A stretch of 64,000 nucleotides of DNA from Haladaptatus paucihalophilus DX253 (GTDB lineage Archaea > Halobacteriota > Halobacteria > Halobacteriales > Haladaptataceae), in the NCBI RefSeq assembly GCF_000376445.1, contig NZ_AQXI01000001.1:1334962-1398961 (forward strand), written 5' to 3'. The translations under genes and the position numbers were made by a program. Shown piece after piece: positions 26,034 through 34,701 of this stretch; the first letter of the stretch is position 1, and the number at the start of each line of letters is the position of its first letter. The notes beneath the pieces are model-generated. The model was given only the letters and a program-made list of their open reading frames with translations. It did no database searches and had not been told where the DNA came from.

Positions 26034-27509
26034 ATGACCGCAGAACAGTCCCCCACGAACTCGCTCGCGGACGTGGCGGCCGACGGAGCGGTCGCTCTCG
26101 CCGCGGGCGTCGCCGCCGTCGCCGGGTCGTACGCCGTGGTCGGCTTCACCCCGTCGTTCGTCGCCGCGCCGGTCAGCGATTTCGTGGTCGCAACGACGCC
26201 CAGCGCCGTCATCGCGTGGTCGATACAGACGCTCGGCGACCTCGGCGACCAACTCGGGTTCCTGCTGGCGCTCGTCCTGACCGCTCTCCTCTTCGCGGTG
26301 ACGGCGGCGGTCGGCGTGCGAATAGCCGACGCCGCCGACCTCCCTGCCGCGCCGGTCGCCGGACTCCTCTGTGTCGCACCCGCGCTGGCGTTGACCGGCG
26401 CTCCCGGTTCCGCGCTGGCCGCCGGAGCGGGTGCCGGGTTCGTCGTCGCGGTGGCTCGATTCGGTGCGACGGAGACGGAATCGGTCTCCGAAACGCGGCG
26501 GAGCATCCTCCGAGCCATCGCCGGGGCGGTCGCGGTCGGTGCCGTCGGCGGCGCGCTCGGGTCCGGGAAGGGCGGCGACGCGCCGAAGCAGACGGGACCA
26601 GTCAGCGCTGACGTGGAGTCGCTCCTCGACGAAGCCGACGCGAAATCGCTCTCCATCGACGGTCTCGAAGGGCTAGTGAGCCAAGAGTTCTATCAGGTGG
26701 ACATCAACAGCGTGGACCCGGTGGTGTCCGCGGAAGACTGGGACCTCCGGGTGACGGGGGCCGTCGAGGAGGAACTGCGCTTTACCCTCGACGACCTCGA
26801 ATCGATGCCCGAGGAACACCGGTTCATCACGCTACGTTGCGTCGGTGAATCGCTGAACGGGATGAAGATGGACAACGCGCTCTGGACGGGCGTGCCGATT
26901 TCGGCGCTGTTCGAGGGAACGACGATGCCCGACGAATGTTGCGTCATGTTCCGCGCCGCGGACGACTACTACGAGGAGTTCCCGCTCTCGGCGCTCGAAG
27001 ACGGCTTTTTGGCCTACGAGATGAATGGCAACCCGCTTCCGCGCTCGCACGGCCACCCCGTCCGGGCGCTGATTCCAGGTCACTGGGGCGAAATCAACGT
27101 CAAATGGATTACCGAAATCGAAGTGCTGGAACGGGAGGCGGAGGGGTACTGGGAGAAACGCGGCTGGCACGGGACGGGACCGGTCAACATCGTCGCCAAA
27201 CTGCACGCCGTCAACCACCTCGACGACGGTCGTGTGCAAGTCGGCGGGCACGCCTACGCCGGGACGCGCGGCATCGAACGCGTCGAGGTGTCCACCGACG
27301 GCGGCGCGTCGTGGACCGACGCCCGCCTCTCCGAACCGCTTCCCGGAACCGACGTGTGGCGGCAGTGGGAGCACACCTACGAACCGTCGGGGTCGCACGA
27401 GGTCGTCGTCAGAGCGACGGACGGGGAGGGAAATCTACAGTCCGCAAACGAGACGGAAGCCTATCCGAACGGCGCGTCCGGGTGGGTGTCGGAGCGTATC
27501 GAGCCGTAG
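26034..27509 (+). CDS. Membrane-anchored sulfite oxidase-family molybdopterin oxidoreductase
   Basis: 491 residues. Residues 15-145 hold about four hydrophobic helices. Then comes a twin-arginine-like element (T-R155-R156-S-I-L-R plus a hydrophobic Ala/Gly/Val run), suggesting that the catalytic part is exported by Tat. The Moco domain (about 215-370) has the single Mo-ligand cysteine C269 in L-R-C-V-G-E-S, plus the H-G-x-P-V-R and K-W-I-T motifs. A Mo-co dimerisation Ig-like domain follows (about 380-485), which sulfite oxidases have and MsrP lacks. The family oxidises sulfite or reduces S- or N-oxides; this enzyme's substrate is unknown. It lies 3 bp after the Met-rich protein gene. Confidence 0.9.
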   Translation: MTAEQSPTNSLADVAADGAVALAAGVAAVAGSYAVVGFTPSFVAAPVSDFVVATTPSAVIAWSIQTLGDLGDQLGFLLALVLTALLFAVTAAVGVRIADAADLPAAPVAGLLCVAPALALTGAPGSALAAGAGAGFVVAVARFGATETESVSETRRSILRAIAGAVAVGAVGGALGSGKGGDAPKQTGPVSADVESLLDEADAKSLSIDGLEGLVSQEFYQVDINSVDPVVSAEDWDLRVTGAVEEELRFTLDDLESMPEEHRFITLRCVGESLNGMKMDNALWTGVPISALFEGTTMPDECCVMFRAADDYYEEFPLSALEDGFLAYEMNGNPLPRSHGHPVRALIPGHWGEINVKWITEIEVLEREAEGYWEKRGWHGTGPVNIVAKLHAVNHLDDGRVQVGGHAYAGTRGIERVEVSTDGGASWTDARLSEPLPGTDVWRQWEHTYEPSGSHEVVVRATDGEGNLQSANETEAYPNGASGWVSERIEP

Positions 27510-27518
27510 ATATATCTG
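27508..27518 (+). promoter_or_regulatory. TATA-like box of the wHTH/membrane protein pair
   Basis: AGATATATCTG overlaps the stop codon of the molybdoenzyme gene. It lies about 37 bp before the ATG at 27550, so the downstream pair can have its own promoter with a very short leader. Confidence 0.4.
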
Positions 27519-27549
27519 GCTGCATGACCCTCTCCCAAGTGACCGTTCG

Positions 27550-27825
27550 ATGGACAAGGCGCTCTGGTACCTACTCACGGCGACGCGCGGCGGCGAGAAC
27601 CGCGCGCGCATCATTCGCGCCCTCTCGGAGCGCCCACGGAACGCGAACCAGCTGGCGGAATCGCTCGACGTGGAGTACAAGACGGTTCGACACCACCTCG
27701 ACATGCTCGTTGACCACGGCGTCGTCGAGCCCGGTGACAACGAGTACGGGAAACTCTACTTTCTCACCGACCGGTTCGAACACCATCGGGACGCGTTCGA
27801 GGAGATAATGGAGCAGATAGAATGA
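27550..27825 (+). CDS. Winged-helix (ArsR-like) transcriptional regulator
   Basis: 91 residues forming a compact wHTH: helix 1 (W-Y-L-L-T-A-T-R-G-G-E-N), recognition helix (V-E-Y-K-T-V-R-H-H-L-D-M-L) and a wing (E-Y-G-K-L-Y-F-L-T). No metal-binding Cys is present, so it is not a classic metal sensor. It overlaps the next gene by 4 bases. As I recall, wHTH genes coupled to a small membrane protein of this kind are common in haloarchaea; the membrane partner may sense or sequester the regulator. Confidence 0.87.
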   Translation: MDKALWYLLTATRGGENRARIIRALSERPRNANQLAESLDVEYKTVRHHLDMLVDHGVVEPGDNEYGKLYFLTDRFEHHRDAFEEIMEQIE

Positions 27826-28109
27826 ACTCGATACAACTCGCAAGCGGACTCGCGGTCGTGAACATCCTCCTGCTGGCAGTGTTGGTTGCCGTTTGGGTAC
27901 GAAGCTATCTGAAGTTCCGCACCTCGCTCGTCCTCGGCCTGCTTGCCTTCGCCCTCGTGATGCTCGCCGAGAACGCCGTCGCCATCTACTACTTCTTCGG
28001 CATGAAGATGTTCTACTCCGGCGACCCGGCGGTTCAGCAGGCCGTGCTGGTGCTCCGCGCGCTCCAACTCGTCGCGCTCGTGTTCCTGACGTGGGTGACG
28101 GTGAAGTAG
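27822..28109 (+). CDS. Small three-helix membrane protein (DUF7521-like)
   Basis: 95 residues with three hydrophobic segments (about 8-28, 34-57, 74-93) and little else exposed. It overlaps the wHTH regulator by ATGA, so it is translationally coupled. The assignment to DUF7521 is from memory. It may be the membrane partner of the regulator. Confidence 0.75.
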   Translation: MNSIQLASGLAVVNILLLAVLVAVWVRSYLKFRTSLVLGLLAFALVMLAENAVAIYYFFGMKMFYSGDPAVQQAVLVLRALQLVALVFLTWVTVK

Positions 28110-28126
28110 CGGGGACGCGGAATCGA

Positions 28127-28150
28127 GAAGAACGGAGAGAAGAACGGAGA
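28127..28150 (+). repeat. 12-bp purine tandem repeat downstream of the wHTH pair
   Basis: GAAGAACGGAGA occurs twice perfectly, followed by degenerate purine-rich copies to about 28174. It fills the gap to the ribonucleotide reductase stop codon. Confidence 0.6.
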
Positions 28151-28205
28151 GAAGAGCAGGAAGAGCGGGAGAAACGGAAAATCGGCTAGTTCCTTCGGAT
28201 GCTAT

Positions 28206-31200
28206 TTACGAGCACTCGCTCCAGCCACACGACTCGCAGGTCTTGCAGCCTTCCGAGAAGTACAGCGAGAGGGAGCCACACTCGGGACACTCGGGGCTTT
28301 CGCCCGCGTCGATGAGCGACTGCGAGGCGTCCTTTTGCGTCTCCGTCTCCACCGCACCGCCGTCGGCTTCGGTGTCGTCGGCCGTCTCTTCGAGCGTCTT
28401 CTGTTGCGGGTAGGATGCCTTCTCGATTTCGCCGTCGAGGTAGCGCCGCATGGCGACGCCGATGGCGTCCGGGATGGAGTTGATCTGCTCGCCCTTGTCC
28501 CACGCGACCTTCGGACTGCGGATGCCCTGCAGGTCGGAGGCGATTTCGTTCGGGTCAACGCCGCTGCGGAGCGCGTAGCTGATGACCTTCGCCAACGCTT
28601 CCGTGAAGGAGTTGGTGAACCCGCCGGAGTTGCCGATGGTGGCGAACAGTTCGAACGGTTCGCCGTTCTCGTCCTCGTTGATGTTGATGTACATCTTGCC
28701 GTAGCCGGTGTCCACGCGTTGAGTCACGCCGTGGAGCACGTCGGGCCGGGGACGCTCTTGGGCGTACGCGCCGCCCGTGACGCCCTCGCCCACGAGGTCG
28801 TCGAGTTCGGTGCCGAGCGCGGTCTGCACGTCCTCGTTCTCGATGAAGCCTTCGACGCCGCCGAAGACCTCCTCTATCTGCTCGACGATGGTTTCCGCCG
28901 CCTCCTCCTCGTCGGCGAACTCGGCGTTGTCGGCGCGCGTGGTGAGCACCTGCTTCGAGCGCGTGCCGTCGCGGTAGACCGTGACGCCCTTGCCGCCGTG
29001 GTCGTAGATGTAGCGGTACACCTCGTCCATGTCCTCCTTGCTGGCGGAGTTCGGGAAGTTGCAGGTCTTCGAGATGGCCGAGTCAACGCCCTGCTGACAG
29101 GAACACTGCACCGCGGCGTGTTGCTTGCCGGTGAGGTCGCCCGTCACGACGAACAGTTCGCCGATGGCGTCCGGGACGGTTTCCAGCCCTTCGACGCCGG
29201 AGAACTCGTTGTTCGCCATCTGCGTCTGGGCCTCTTCTTTCACCGCGTCCACGTCGATGTCGTTCGCCTCCAGCGTGCGGAGGAAGTAGTCGTCGAACTC
29301 GACGAGCATCTCGTCGCCCTGCACGTCGTCGGAGACGTTCTTGTAGTAGGCGACGTTGTAAATCGGCTCACAGCCACCCGTGGTGTTGCCGACCATCGAG
29401 GTGGTGCCCGTCGGCGCGATGGTGGTCGTGTTGTGGTTGCGGACTGCAAAGCCGTCCTTCCACTTCTCGGCGTCGAGGCCGGTCTGCTTTTCGAACCACT
29501 CGGCGTACTCGGTCGGGTTCGCGTACTTCGAGTCCTCCCAGTCGTTGAACGACCCGCGCTCCTCGGCGAGTTCGTGGGAGGCCCACTTGGACTCGTGGTT
29601 GATGTGGGTCATCAACTGCTTTGCAATCTCGTTGCCCTCCTCGCTGCCGTAGCGGACGCCGAGTTGGATGTACAGCTGGGCCAGTCCCATGATTCCCAGT
29701 CCGATTTTGCGCATGTCCCGGACCTTCTGTTCTATCTTCTCGACCGGGAAGTCGGACATCGTGACGACGTTTTCGAGGAAGCGGGTGCCGTACTCGATGC
29801 GGTGGTCGAACTCCTCCCAGTCGATGCCCTCGCGGAGGAAGGCGTCGACGGCCTCCGAGAGCGACCCGTAGTTGTCGCCGTTCTCGTCGTACCAGACGCG
29901 CCAGTCGGGGGCGTCGAGGTCGGCGAGCGTCGAGAGGTTGATGTGGCCGAGGTTGCAAGCTTCGTACTCTTCGAGCGGCTGTTCGCCGCACGGGTTCGTC
30001 GCCAGAATCCGGTGGTCCGGGTGTTTCTCGACGTCGAAGGAGTGTTGCTTGTTCACCCGTTCGAGGTAGATGATTCCGGGTTCGCCGTTCTCCCACGCGC
30101 CCTCAACGATGCGGTCCCAGAGGACCTTCGCCGGGATGGAGAGCACTTCGCCGGGCGTAACGTAGTCGCCGAGGCCAAACATGTCGTACATCTCCTTCGT
30201 GTGTTCGGTGGCGACGTGCGGTTCCTCCGTCCGCGGGTTGGTGAAGACGAACTCCTCGTCGTTGTACAGCGCCTCCATGAAGTCGTCGGTCACGCCGACC
30301 GAGATGTTGAAGTTCGAGAGGTGTCCCTCGGCGGCGTTGCGGAGGTGTTTCGGGACGCGTCCGTCGTCGTCGATGAGTTCGCGGGCCTCTTCGAGCGCCT
30401 CCTTGAACGACGTGTGCGTGTAGTCGTCGGGGTCGTTCAGGCGGAGCGTGTTGGCGAGGCTCACGTCCTTGTTCTTCGCGTGGATGAACTGGATGACGTC
30501 CGGGTGCGAGACGCGCATGACGCCCATCTGTGCGCCGCGCCGGGCACCGCCCTGCGCGATGGTCTCGCACATCTGGTCGTACGTGCGCATGAAGGTGATC
30601 GGACCGGAGGCGATGCCGCCCGTCGAACCCACCGCGTCGCCGTACGGCCGGAGTCGCCAGAAGGCGTAGCCCATGCCGCCGCCGGACTGGAACACCTCGG
30701 CGGCCTCCTTGGCCGTCTGGTGGATGTCCGTGATGTCGTCGCCGGGCGAGTCGACGAAACACGCCGAAAGCTGCTGGAGTTCGTCGCCCGCGTTCATCAG
30801 CGTCGGCGAGTTGGGGATGAACGAGAGCCCTTCCATCAGGTCGCCGAACTCATCCCGGACGGACTCCACGTGGTCGCGGATGTCGTCGGGGAGTTCGGGG
30901 ACGACCGTCTCGTAGGCGAACTTGTTGACGTTGTAGACCGAAAGCGTCGTTTCGGCGTCGTCTGCCGCCGTTGTCCCTTTACCGAACACTTCGGCCGCGA
31001 GTTCGTCGCGCCGGGGGTGGTCGGGTTTCAACTGTTCGGGCGTGACGGTGAGTTCGACGCCCTGCTTTTCGGCCTCGTAGACGGCCTCGGCGAGCGCGAT
31101 GTTCTTCGCCACGCGCGGGAACAAGTCGTCCTGTGATTCGACCAGTTCGCCCTCCGCGTTCTTCCGGAGATACCGGGCCGGAAGGATGTTCTGATAGGCG

Positions 31201-31292
31201 TTGCCCGTCATCCGGTCTTCGAGGGTGTCGCCCTCGGTTCGCTTGACCGGGAGGGTTACGTCGTCGGCGTCCGCCTCGTGCGCGCCGCTCAT
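28206..31292 (-). CDS. nrdJ: Adenosylcobalamin-dependent (class II) ribonucleotide reductase
   Basis: 1028-residue enzyme reducing ribonucleotides to deoxyribonucleotides with a B12-derived thiyl radical. Visible features: a short N-terminal extension, the S-P-T-L-M-N-A-G motif and following substrate-site C (S-A-C-F-V), G-G-G-M-G-Y, A-Q-G-G-A-R-R-G, the active-site loop N-P-C-G-E-Q with the radical Cys (about residue 432), and P-T-G-T-T-S-M. A C-terminal zinc-ribbon-like Cys cluster (C-P-E-C-G, C-K-T-C-E-S-C-G) occupies the last 35 residues. The C-terminal Cys pairs are thought to re-reduce the active site. No intein interrupts it. It is a single gene. Confidence 0.95.
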   Translation of the reverse strand: MSGAHEADADDVTLPVKRTEGDTLEDRMTGNAYQNILPARYLRKNAEGELVESQDDLFPRVAKNIALAEAVYEAEKQGVELTVTPEQLKPDHPRRDELAAEVFGKGTTAADDAETTLSVYNVNKFAYETVVPELPDDIRDHVESVRDEFGDLMEGLSFIPNSPTLMNAGDELQQLSACFVDSPGDDITDIHQTAKEAAEVFQSGGGMGYAFWRLRPYGDAVGSTGGIASGPITFMRTYDQMCETIAQGGARRGAQMGVMRVSHPDVIQFIHAKNKDVSLANTLRLNDPDDYTHTSFKEALEEARELIDDDGRVPKHLRNAAEGHLSNFNISVGVTDDFMEALYNDEEFVFTNPRTEEPHVATEHTKEMYDMFGLGDYVTPGEVLSIPAKVLWDRIVEGAWENGEPGIIYLERVNKQHSFDVEKHPDHRILATNPCGEQPLEEYEACNLGHINLSTLADLDAPDWRVWYDENGDNYGSLSEAVDAFLREGIDWEEFDHRIEYGTRFLENVVTMSDFPVEKIEQKVRDMRKIGLGIMGLAQLYIQLGVRYGSEEGNEIAKQLMTHINHESKWASHELAEERGSFNDWEDSKYANPTEYAEWFEKQTGLDAEKWKDGFAVRNHNTTTIAPTGTTSMVGNTTGGCEPIYNVAYYKNVSDDVQGDEMLVEFDDYFLRTLEANDIDVDAVKEEAQTQMANNEFSGVEGLETVPDAIGELFVVTGDLTGKQHAAVQCSCQQGVDSAISKTCNFPNSASKEDMDEVYRYIYDHGGKGVTVYRDGTRSKQVLTTRADNAEFADEEEAAETIVEQIEEVFGGVEGFIENEDVQTALGTELDDLVGEGVTGGAYAQERPRPDVLHGVTQRVDTGYGKMYININEDENGEPFELFATIGNSGGFTNSFTEALAKVISYALRSGVDPNEIASDLQGIRSPKVAWDKGEQINSIPDAIGVAMRRYLDGEIEKASYPQQKTLEETADDTEADGGAVETETQKDASQSLIDAGESPECPECGSLSLYFSEGCKTCESCGWSECS

Positions 31293-31641
31293 GTGCGCGC
31301 CACCACCGTTCGTTCGTTACTCTGCACGTCGATTCTCACTTGGTTTCGCACGTAGACCCGTTTCATTCGTGACGAAGAATCCATTTACCCCAACCCCAAT
31401 TAAGTTTACTTTCTTTATTTCAAGTGTAGTTGGATAGTGATGCCTCTGCGAATTTTCTTCGGCCTATCCACTAGTAAGGCGCGGAGGAATATAAGAGTGT
31501 TCAGACCGGAGCGAAAGTGACCGGAATGCCGAACATTCCCGCGGTAATGTCCCGTTACTCGGGTCACGTCGGCCGATTTTCGGTCGCTCGGGAATCGACA
31601 CCACCGATACGTTTACGATTCAGTAGGGAGTCATTTCTCGC
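31293..31641. other. Intergenic region upstream of nrdJ
   Basis: 349 bp with the nrdJ promoter and the 5' flank of a 54-aa membrane protein. An AT-rich stretch around 31380-31425 is the probable TATA/BRE region of nrdJ. I looked for a cobalamin riboswitch and saw no convincing B12-box sequence. Confidence 0.5.
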
Positions 31642-31806
31642 ATGCTTCCCCTCGCCATCGAACCCGTCGGAATCGTGGTGGCCGTTATCGCGGTCATCCT
31701 CCTCATCGCCGCCATCCGATTCGCCATCAGCATCCTCTTTCGCGTCGTCATCGTCGGCGTCCTCGTTGCCGCCGCACTCTACGCGGCGGGCGTACTGACG
31801 ATATAA
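31642..31806 (+). CDS. Small membrane protein (54 aa)
   Basis: 54 residues, almost wholly hydrophobic: two helices (about 7-28 and 32-53) split by R-F. It begins at ATG 31642 and ends TAA 31806, overlapping the 3' end of trpG by 28 bases on the opposite strand. No family is recognised. The hydrophobic pattern and third-position GC bias support a real gene. Confidence 0.6.
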   Translation: MLPLAIEPVGIVVAVIAVILLIAAIRFAISILFRVVIVGVLVAAALYAAGVLTI

Positions 31807-32399
31807 GACGCGAAGAAGTTCCCAATTAGCTCCCGGCCGCACGCCGTGAGAACGCTCTCGGGGTGGAACTGCACGCACTCGATGGGGTACTCGCGGTGGC
31901 GAATCCCCATCACGAGTTCCGTCCCGTCGTGGGTCGTCGTCGCGCTCACCTCGAACGGGTCGGGGACGCTCGTCGTCACGAGCGAGTGGTACCGTCCGGC
32001 CCGGAAGCCCTGCTCGATTCCCTCGAAAACCCCCTTCTCGTCGTGTTCGACGGGGAACGCCTTGCCGTGAACCGGTTCGGGTGCCCTCCCGATTTCACCG
32101 CCGTACTCGTGGATCGCGGCTTCCAGTCCGAGACAGACGCCGAGCGTCGGGATGTCGGACGAGAGTTCGCGGAGCACGGCCGCCGTGACACCCACGTCGC
32201 GCTCGTTCGCGGGATGGCCCGGCCCCGGACTGATGACGATGGCGTCGGGGTCGAAGTCGCGGATGTCGTCCAGCGAGGCCGTGTTCTTGACGACTTTCGT
32301 CTCGAACGCCGCGCCGCTGGCCCGGAGCGCGTCCTCGGTGTACTCCACGAGGTTGTACGTGAACGAATCGTAGTTGTCCACGAACAGCACGCGAGTCAT
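31779..32399 (-). CDS. trpG: Anthranilate synthase component II (glutamine amidotransferase)
   Basis: 206 residues. It supplies ammonia from glutamine to TrpE for anthranilate synthesis. The class I amidotransferase signatures are present: D-N-Y-D-S-F-T-Y-N, P-G-P-G-H-P, the nucleophile Cys in G-V-C-L-G-L-E-A, and the His-Glu dyad in Q-F-H-P-E-S. The usual H-Q after C-L-G is replaced by L-E. It is the last gene of trpDFEG and overlaps trpE by 4 bases. Its 3' end overlaps a 54-aa gene on the other strand. Confidence 0.94.
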   Translation of the reverse strand: MTRVLFVDNYDSFTYNLVEYTEDALRASGAAFETKVVKNTASLDDIRDFDPDAIVISPGPGHPANERDVGVTAAVLRELSSDIPTLGVCLGLEAAIHEYGGEIGRAPEPVHGKAFPVEHDEKGVFEGIEQGFRAGRYHSLVTTSVPDPFEVSATTTHDGTELVMGIRHREYPIECVQFHPESVLTACGRELIGNFFASYIVSTPAA

Positions 32400-34066
32400 T
32401 TCGGCACCTCCGCGAGTTCCGTCTCCGGCGGTTGTTCGAGGGCCTCCAGCGCGGCGAGCACGCCGCCCATCTTCTGTTCGGTCTCCTCGAACTCGGCGGT
32501 CGGGTCGCTGTCGGCGACGATTCCCGCCCCCGCCTGCACCGTGATTTCGTCCGTCGGTCCGTGCGAGACGGTCGCCGTCCTGATGGCGATGGCGAAGTCG
32601 GCGTCGCCCGTCCACGAGACGTAACCGACGCCGCCGCCGTAGACGCCGCGGGGGGTCCGTTCGAGGTCGTCGATTATCTCCATCGCCCTGATTTTGGGTG
32701 CTCCCGTCAGCGTCCCCGCGGGGAACGAGGCGCGCACCGCGTCGAAGGCGTCGCGGTTCTCGGCCAGCGTTCCCGTCACGGTGCTCTCGATGTGCTGGAC
32801 GTGGCTGTATTTGATGACGTTCATGAACTCCTCGACGCGGACGCTCCCCGACTCGGCGACCCGGCGCACGTCGTTTCGCGCCAAATCGACGAGCATGGCG
32901 TGTTCCGAGCGCTCCTTTTCGTCGGCGAGGAGTTCGCCCGCGAGACGGCGGTCCTCCATCGGACTCCCGCCGCGGGGGCAGGTTCCGGCGATTGGGTTCG
33001 AGACGATTTCGCCGTCCTGTACCGACACCAGCGTCTCTGGACTCGCGCCGACGATGCTCAAATCGTCGTGGCCGAGGAGGTACATGTACGGCGATGGGTT
33101 CACGTCCCGAAGCGCCGCGTACAGCGCCCGCGAGTCGATGTCGGCCTCGACGGTCCGCTTGCGCGAGATGACGCCCTGGTAGATGTCGCCCGCCGCGACG
33201 TGTTCGTTCGCCCGCTTCACGGCCTCCTCGTACTCCGCTTGCGGCCCGGCCGTCCCGTCCGTCGGGTCGTACTCGCCGAACGACGGCTGGTTCGCCGCTT
33301 CGAGGAGCTCGGCGACGCGCTCGCGCTCCGCGACCAGCTCGTCGTAGCGGTCGTCGATGTCATCGTCCGACGACACGAGCGGCGTAAACACGAGCGAGAG
33401 CGTCCCTTCCACGTGGTCGAAGACGAGGGTCTTCGTGCTCAGGACGAACTGCGCGTCGGGCAGGTCGGTTTCGGGACGGTCGATACCCTGTTCGTCCAAC
33501 CAGAGGTCGTAGACGGCGTTGTAAGCGAGGAATCCGACCAGCCCGCCACAGAACCCTTCGCCGTCCGGGAACCCGCGACGCGGTGCGTCAGGGAGCGTCT
33601 CGCGGAGCGCGTCGAGGACGTCACGGTCGGCGTGGGGGTCGCCGCCCGTCCGGTTCGGTCCCTCGTCCAACCGGTTCGACTCCCACTCGTCGTTCAACAC
33701 TTCCACGCGGGTTTCGCCCGGGGCGACGGAAATCACCGCGGCGGGGTCGTAGCCGACGAAGGAGTAGCGCGCCCGGCTCGTCTGGGCGGACCTCGACCCG
33801 TCGTTCCGTTCGGCGTCGAACGCGCCGGAAGGGTCGCTGGAGGCGATTTTGTCCGCGCTTTCGAGGAGGAAATCGTACTTTTCCCCGCCGAGAACCGAAT
33901 ACGCCGCCAGCGGGTCGATGGACACGTCGAGGTCGGTAGAGACGTAGACGACCGCGCCGTCGTGATTTCCGTCTCCGTCGTTCCTATCGTCGCCGCCGTT
34001 GCTATCGGTGCCGTCGTTATCATCGTGGCCACTGGTCGCCAGCGTTTCGAACTCGTCCCGGTTCAT
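32396..34066 (-). CDS. trpE: Anthranilate synthase component I
   Basis: 556-residue chorismate-utilising enzyme that converts chorismate and ammonia to anthranilate. The C-terminal chorismate-binding half is clear (P-I-A-G-T-C-P-R-G, D-L-A-R-N-D, H-I-E-S-T-V-T-G, P-A-G-T-L-T-G-A-P-K-I-R-A). The N-terminal regulatory half carries an S-A-D-K-I-A-type segment near residue 70, where tryptophan feedback sites lie. A low-complexity Asp/Asn/Gly stretch (about residues 13-35) precedes the conserved fold. It overlaps trpF and trpG by 4 bases each. Confidence 0.95.
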   Translation of the reverse strand: MNRDEFETLATSGHDDNDGTDSNGGDDRNDGDGNHDGAVVYVSTDLDVSIDPLAAYSVLGGEKYDFLLESADKIASSDPSGAFDAERNDGSRSAQTSRARYSFVGYDPAAVISVAPGETRVEVLNDEWESNRLDEGPNRTGGDPHADRDVLDALRETLPDAPRRGFPDGEGFCGGLVGFLAYNAVYDLWLDEQGIDRPETDLPDAQFVLSTKTLVFDHVEGTLSLVFTPLVSSDDDIDDRYDELVAERERVAELLEAANQPSFGEYDPTDGTAGPQAEYEEAVKRANEHVAAGDIYQGVISRKRTVEADIDSRALYAALRDVNPSPYMYLLGHDDLSIVGASPETLVSVQDGEIVSNPIAGTCPRGGSPMEDRRLAGELLADEKERSEHAMLVDLARNDVRRVAESGSVRVEEFMNVIKYSHVQHIESTVTGTLAENRDAFDAVRASFPAGTLTGAPKIRAMEIIDDLERTPRGVYGGGVGYVSWTGDADFAIAIRTATVSHGPTDEITVQAGAGIVADSDPTAEFEETEQKMGGVLAALEALEQPPETELAEVPK

Positions 34067-34701
34067 CGTTGGAGAACCGCCCGTTGGCGCTGTTTCGCGT
34101 TCGTGATGAAGGACTCGACGGCGTCGGGGTCCTTTCGCCCGCCGGTCGATTCGACGCCGCTGGCCACGTCCACGGCGAAGGGTTCGACCGCCCGAACCGC
34201 GTCCGCGACGTTCTCCGGGGTCAGTCCCCCGGCCAGCAGGACCGGCGAGGAGAGCGATTCGGTCAACTCCCGTGCACGGTCCCAGTCGTGGGTCTCGCCG
34301 GTGCCGCCGGTTTCCGCGGCGTCGAGCAACAGCGCGTCGGCCACGCTGTCGTACCGCTCCGGGCGGTCGGTCGACGGGTCGATGGAACAGACCACGTTCG
34401 CGTCCACGTTCGCCGTGAGGTACGCGAGGTCGCCCACGCTGGTCCCGTGGACCTGTACGATGTCGGGTTCGACGAGTTCGGCGATTTCGACGGTTCGCTC
34501 CGTCGTCTCGGGCATCGTTACGAGGACAGTCGAGACGAACGGCGGGACTTCGCGGGCGAGTTCGGCGGCCCGAGTGGGGGGTATCTCGCGCGGCGAATCG
34601 ACCGGCACGTCCACCAGCAGGCCGATGGCGTCGGCCCCGGCATCGACGGCGGCCGCGAGGTCGTCCTCGTCCGTCAGGCCGCAGATTTTCACGCGCGTCA
34701 T
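34063..34701 (-). CDS. trpF: Phosphoribosylanthranilate isomerase
   Basis: 212-residue TIM-barrel enzyme catalysing the Amadori rearrangement of phosphoribosylanthranilate. It opens with the family signature V-K-I-C-G-L-T, with the catalytic Cys. It also has Q-V-H-G, L-L-D-A (catalytic Asp) and the phosphate-binding L-A-G-G-L-T-P-E-N-V and D-V-A-S-G-V-E motifs. Overlaps of 4 bases with trpD and trpE show tight coupling. Confidence 0.95.
   Translation of the reverse strand: MTRVKICGLTDEDDLAAAVDAGADAIGLLVDVPVDSPREIPPTRAAELAREVPPFVSTVLVTMPETTERTVEIAELVEPDIVQVHGTSVGDLAYLTANVDANVVCSIDPSTDRPERYDSVADALLLDAAETGGTGETHDWDRARELTESLSSPVLLAGGLTPENVADAVRAVEPFAVDVASGVESTGGRKDPDAVESFITNAKQRQRAVLQR

Noticed and set aside
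25563-27509. Treating the molybdoenzyme as a true MsrP/YedY
   Set aside because: It carries the C-terminal dimer domain of sulfite oxidases, which MsrP lacks. Only a superfamily-level assignment is made and the repair role stays a hypothesis.
28335-31136. 933-aa open frame on the plus strand
   Set aside because: It is the exact antisense of nrdJ. Long antisense frames are expected in GC-rich haloarchaeal genes, and the peptide lacks any domain.
31293-31641. Cobalamin riboswitch upstream of nrdJ
   Set aside because: No B12-box-like conserved sequence or plausible long stem set was seen; the region looks like a plain AT-rich promoter.
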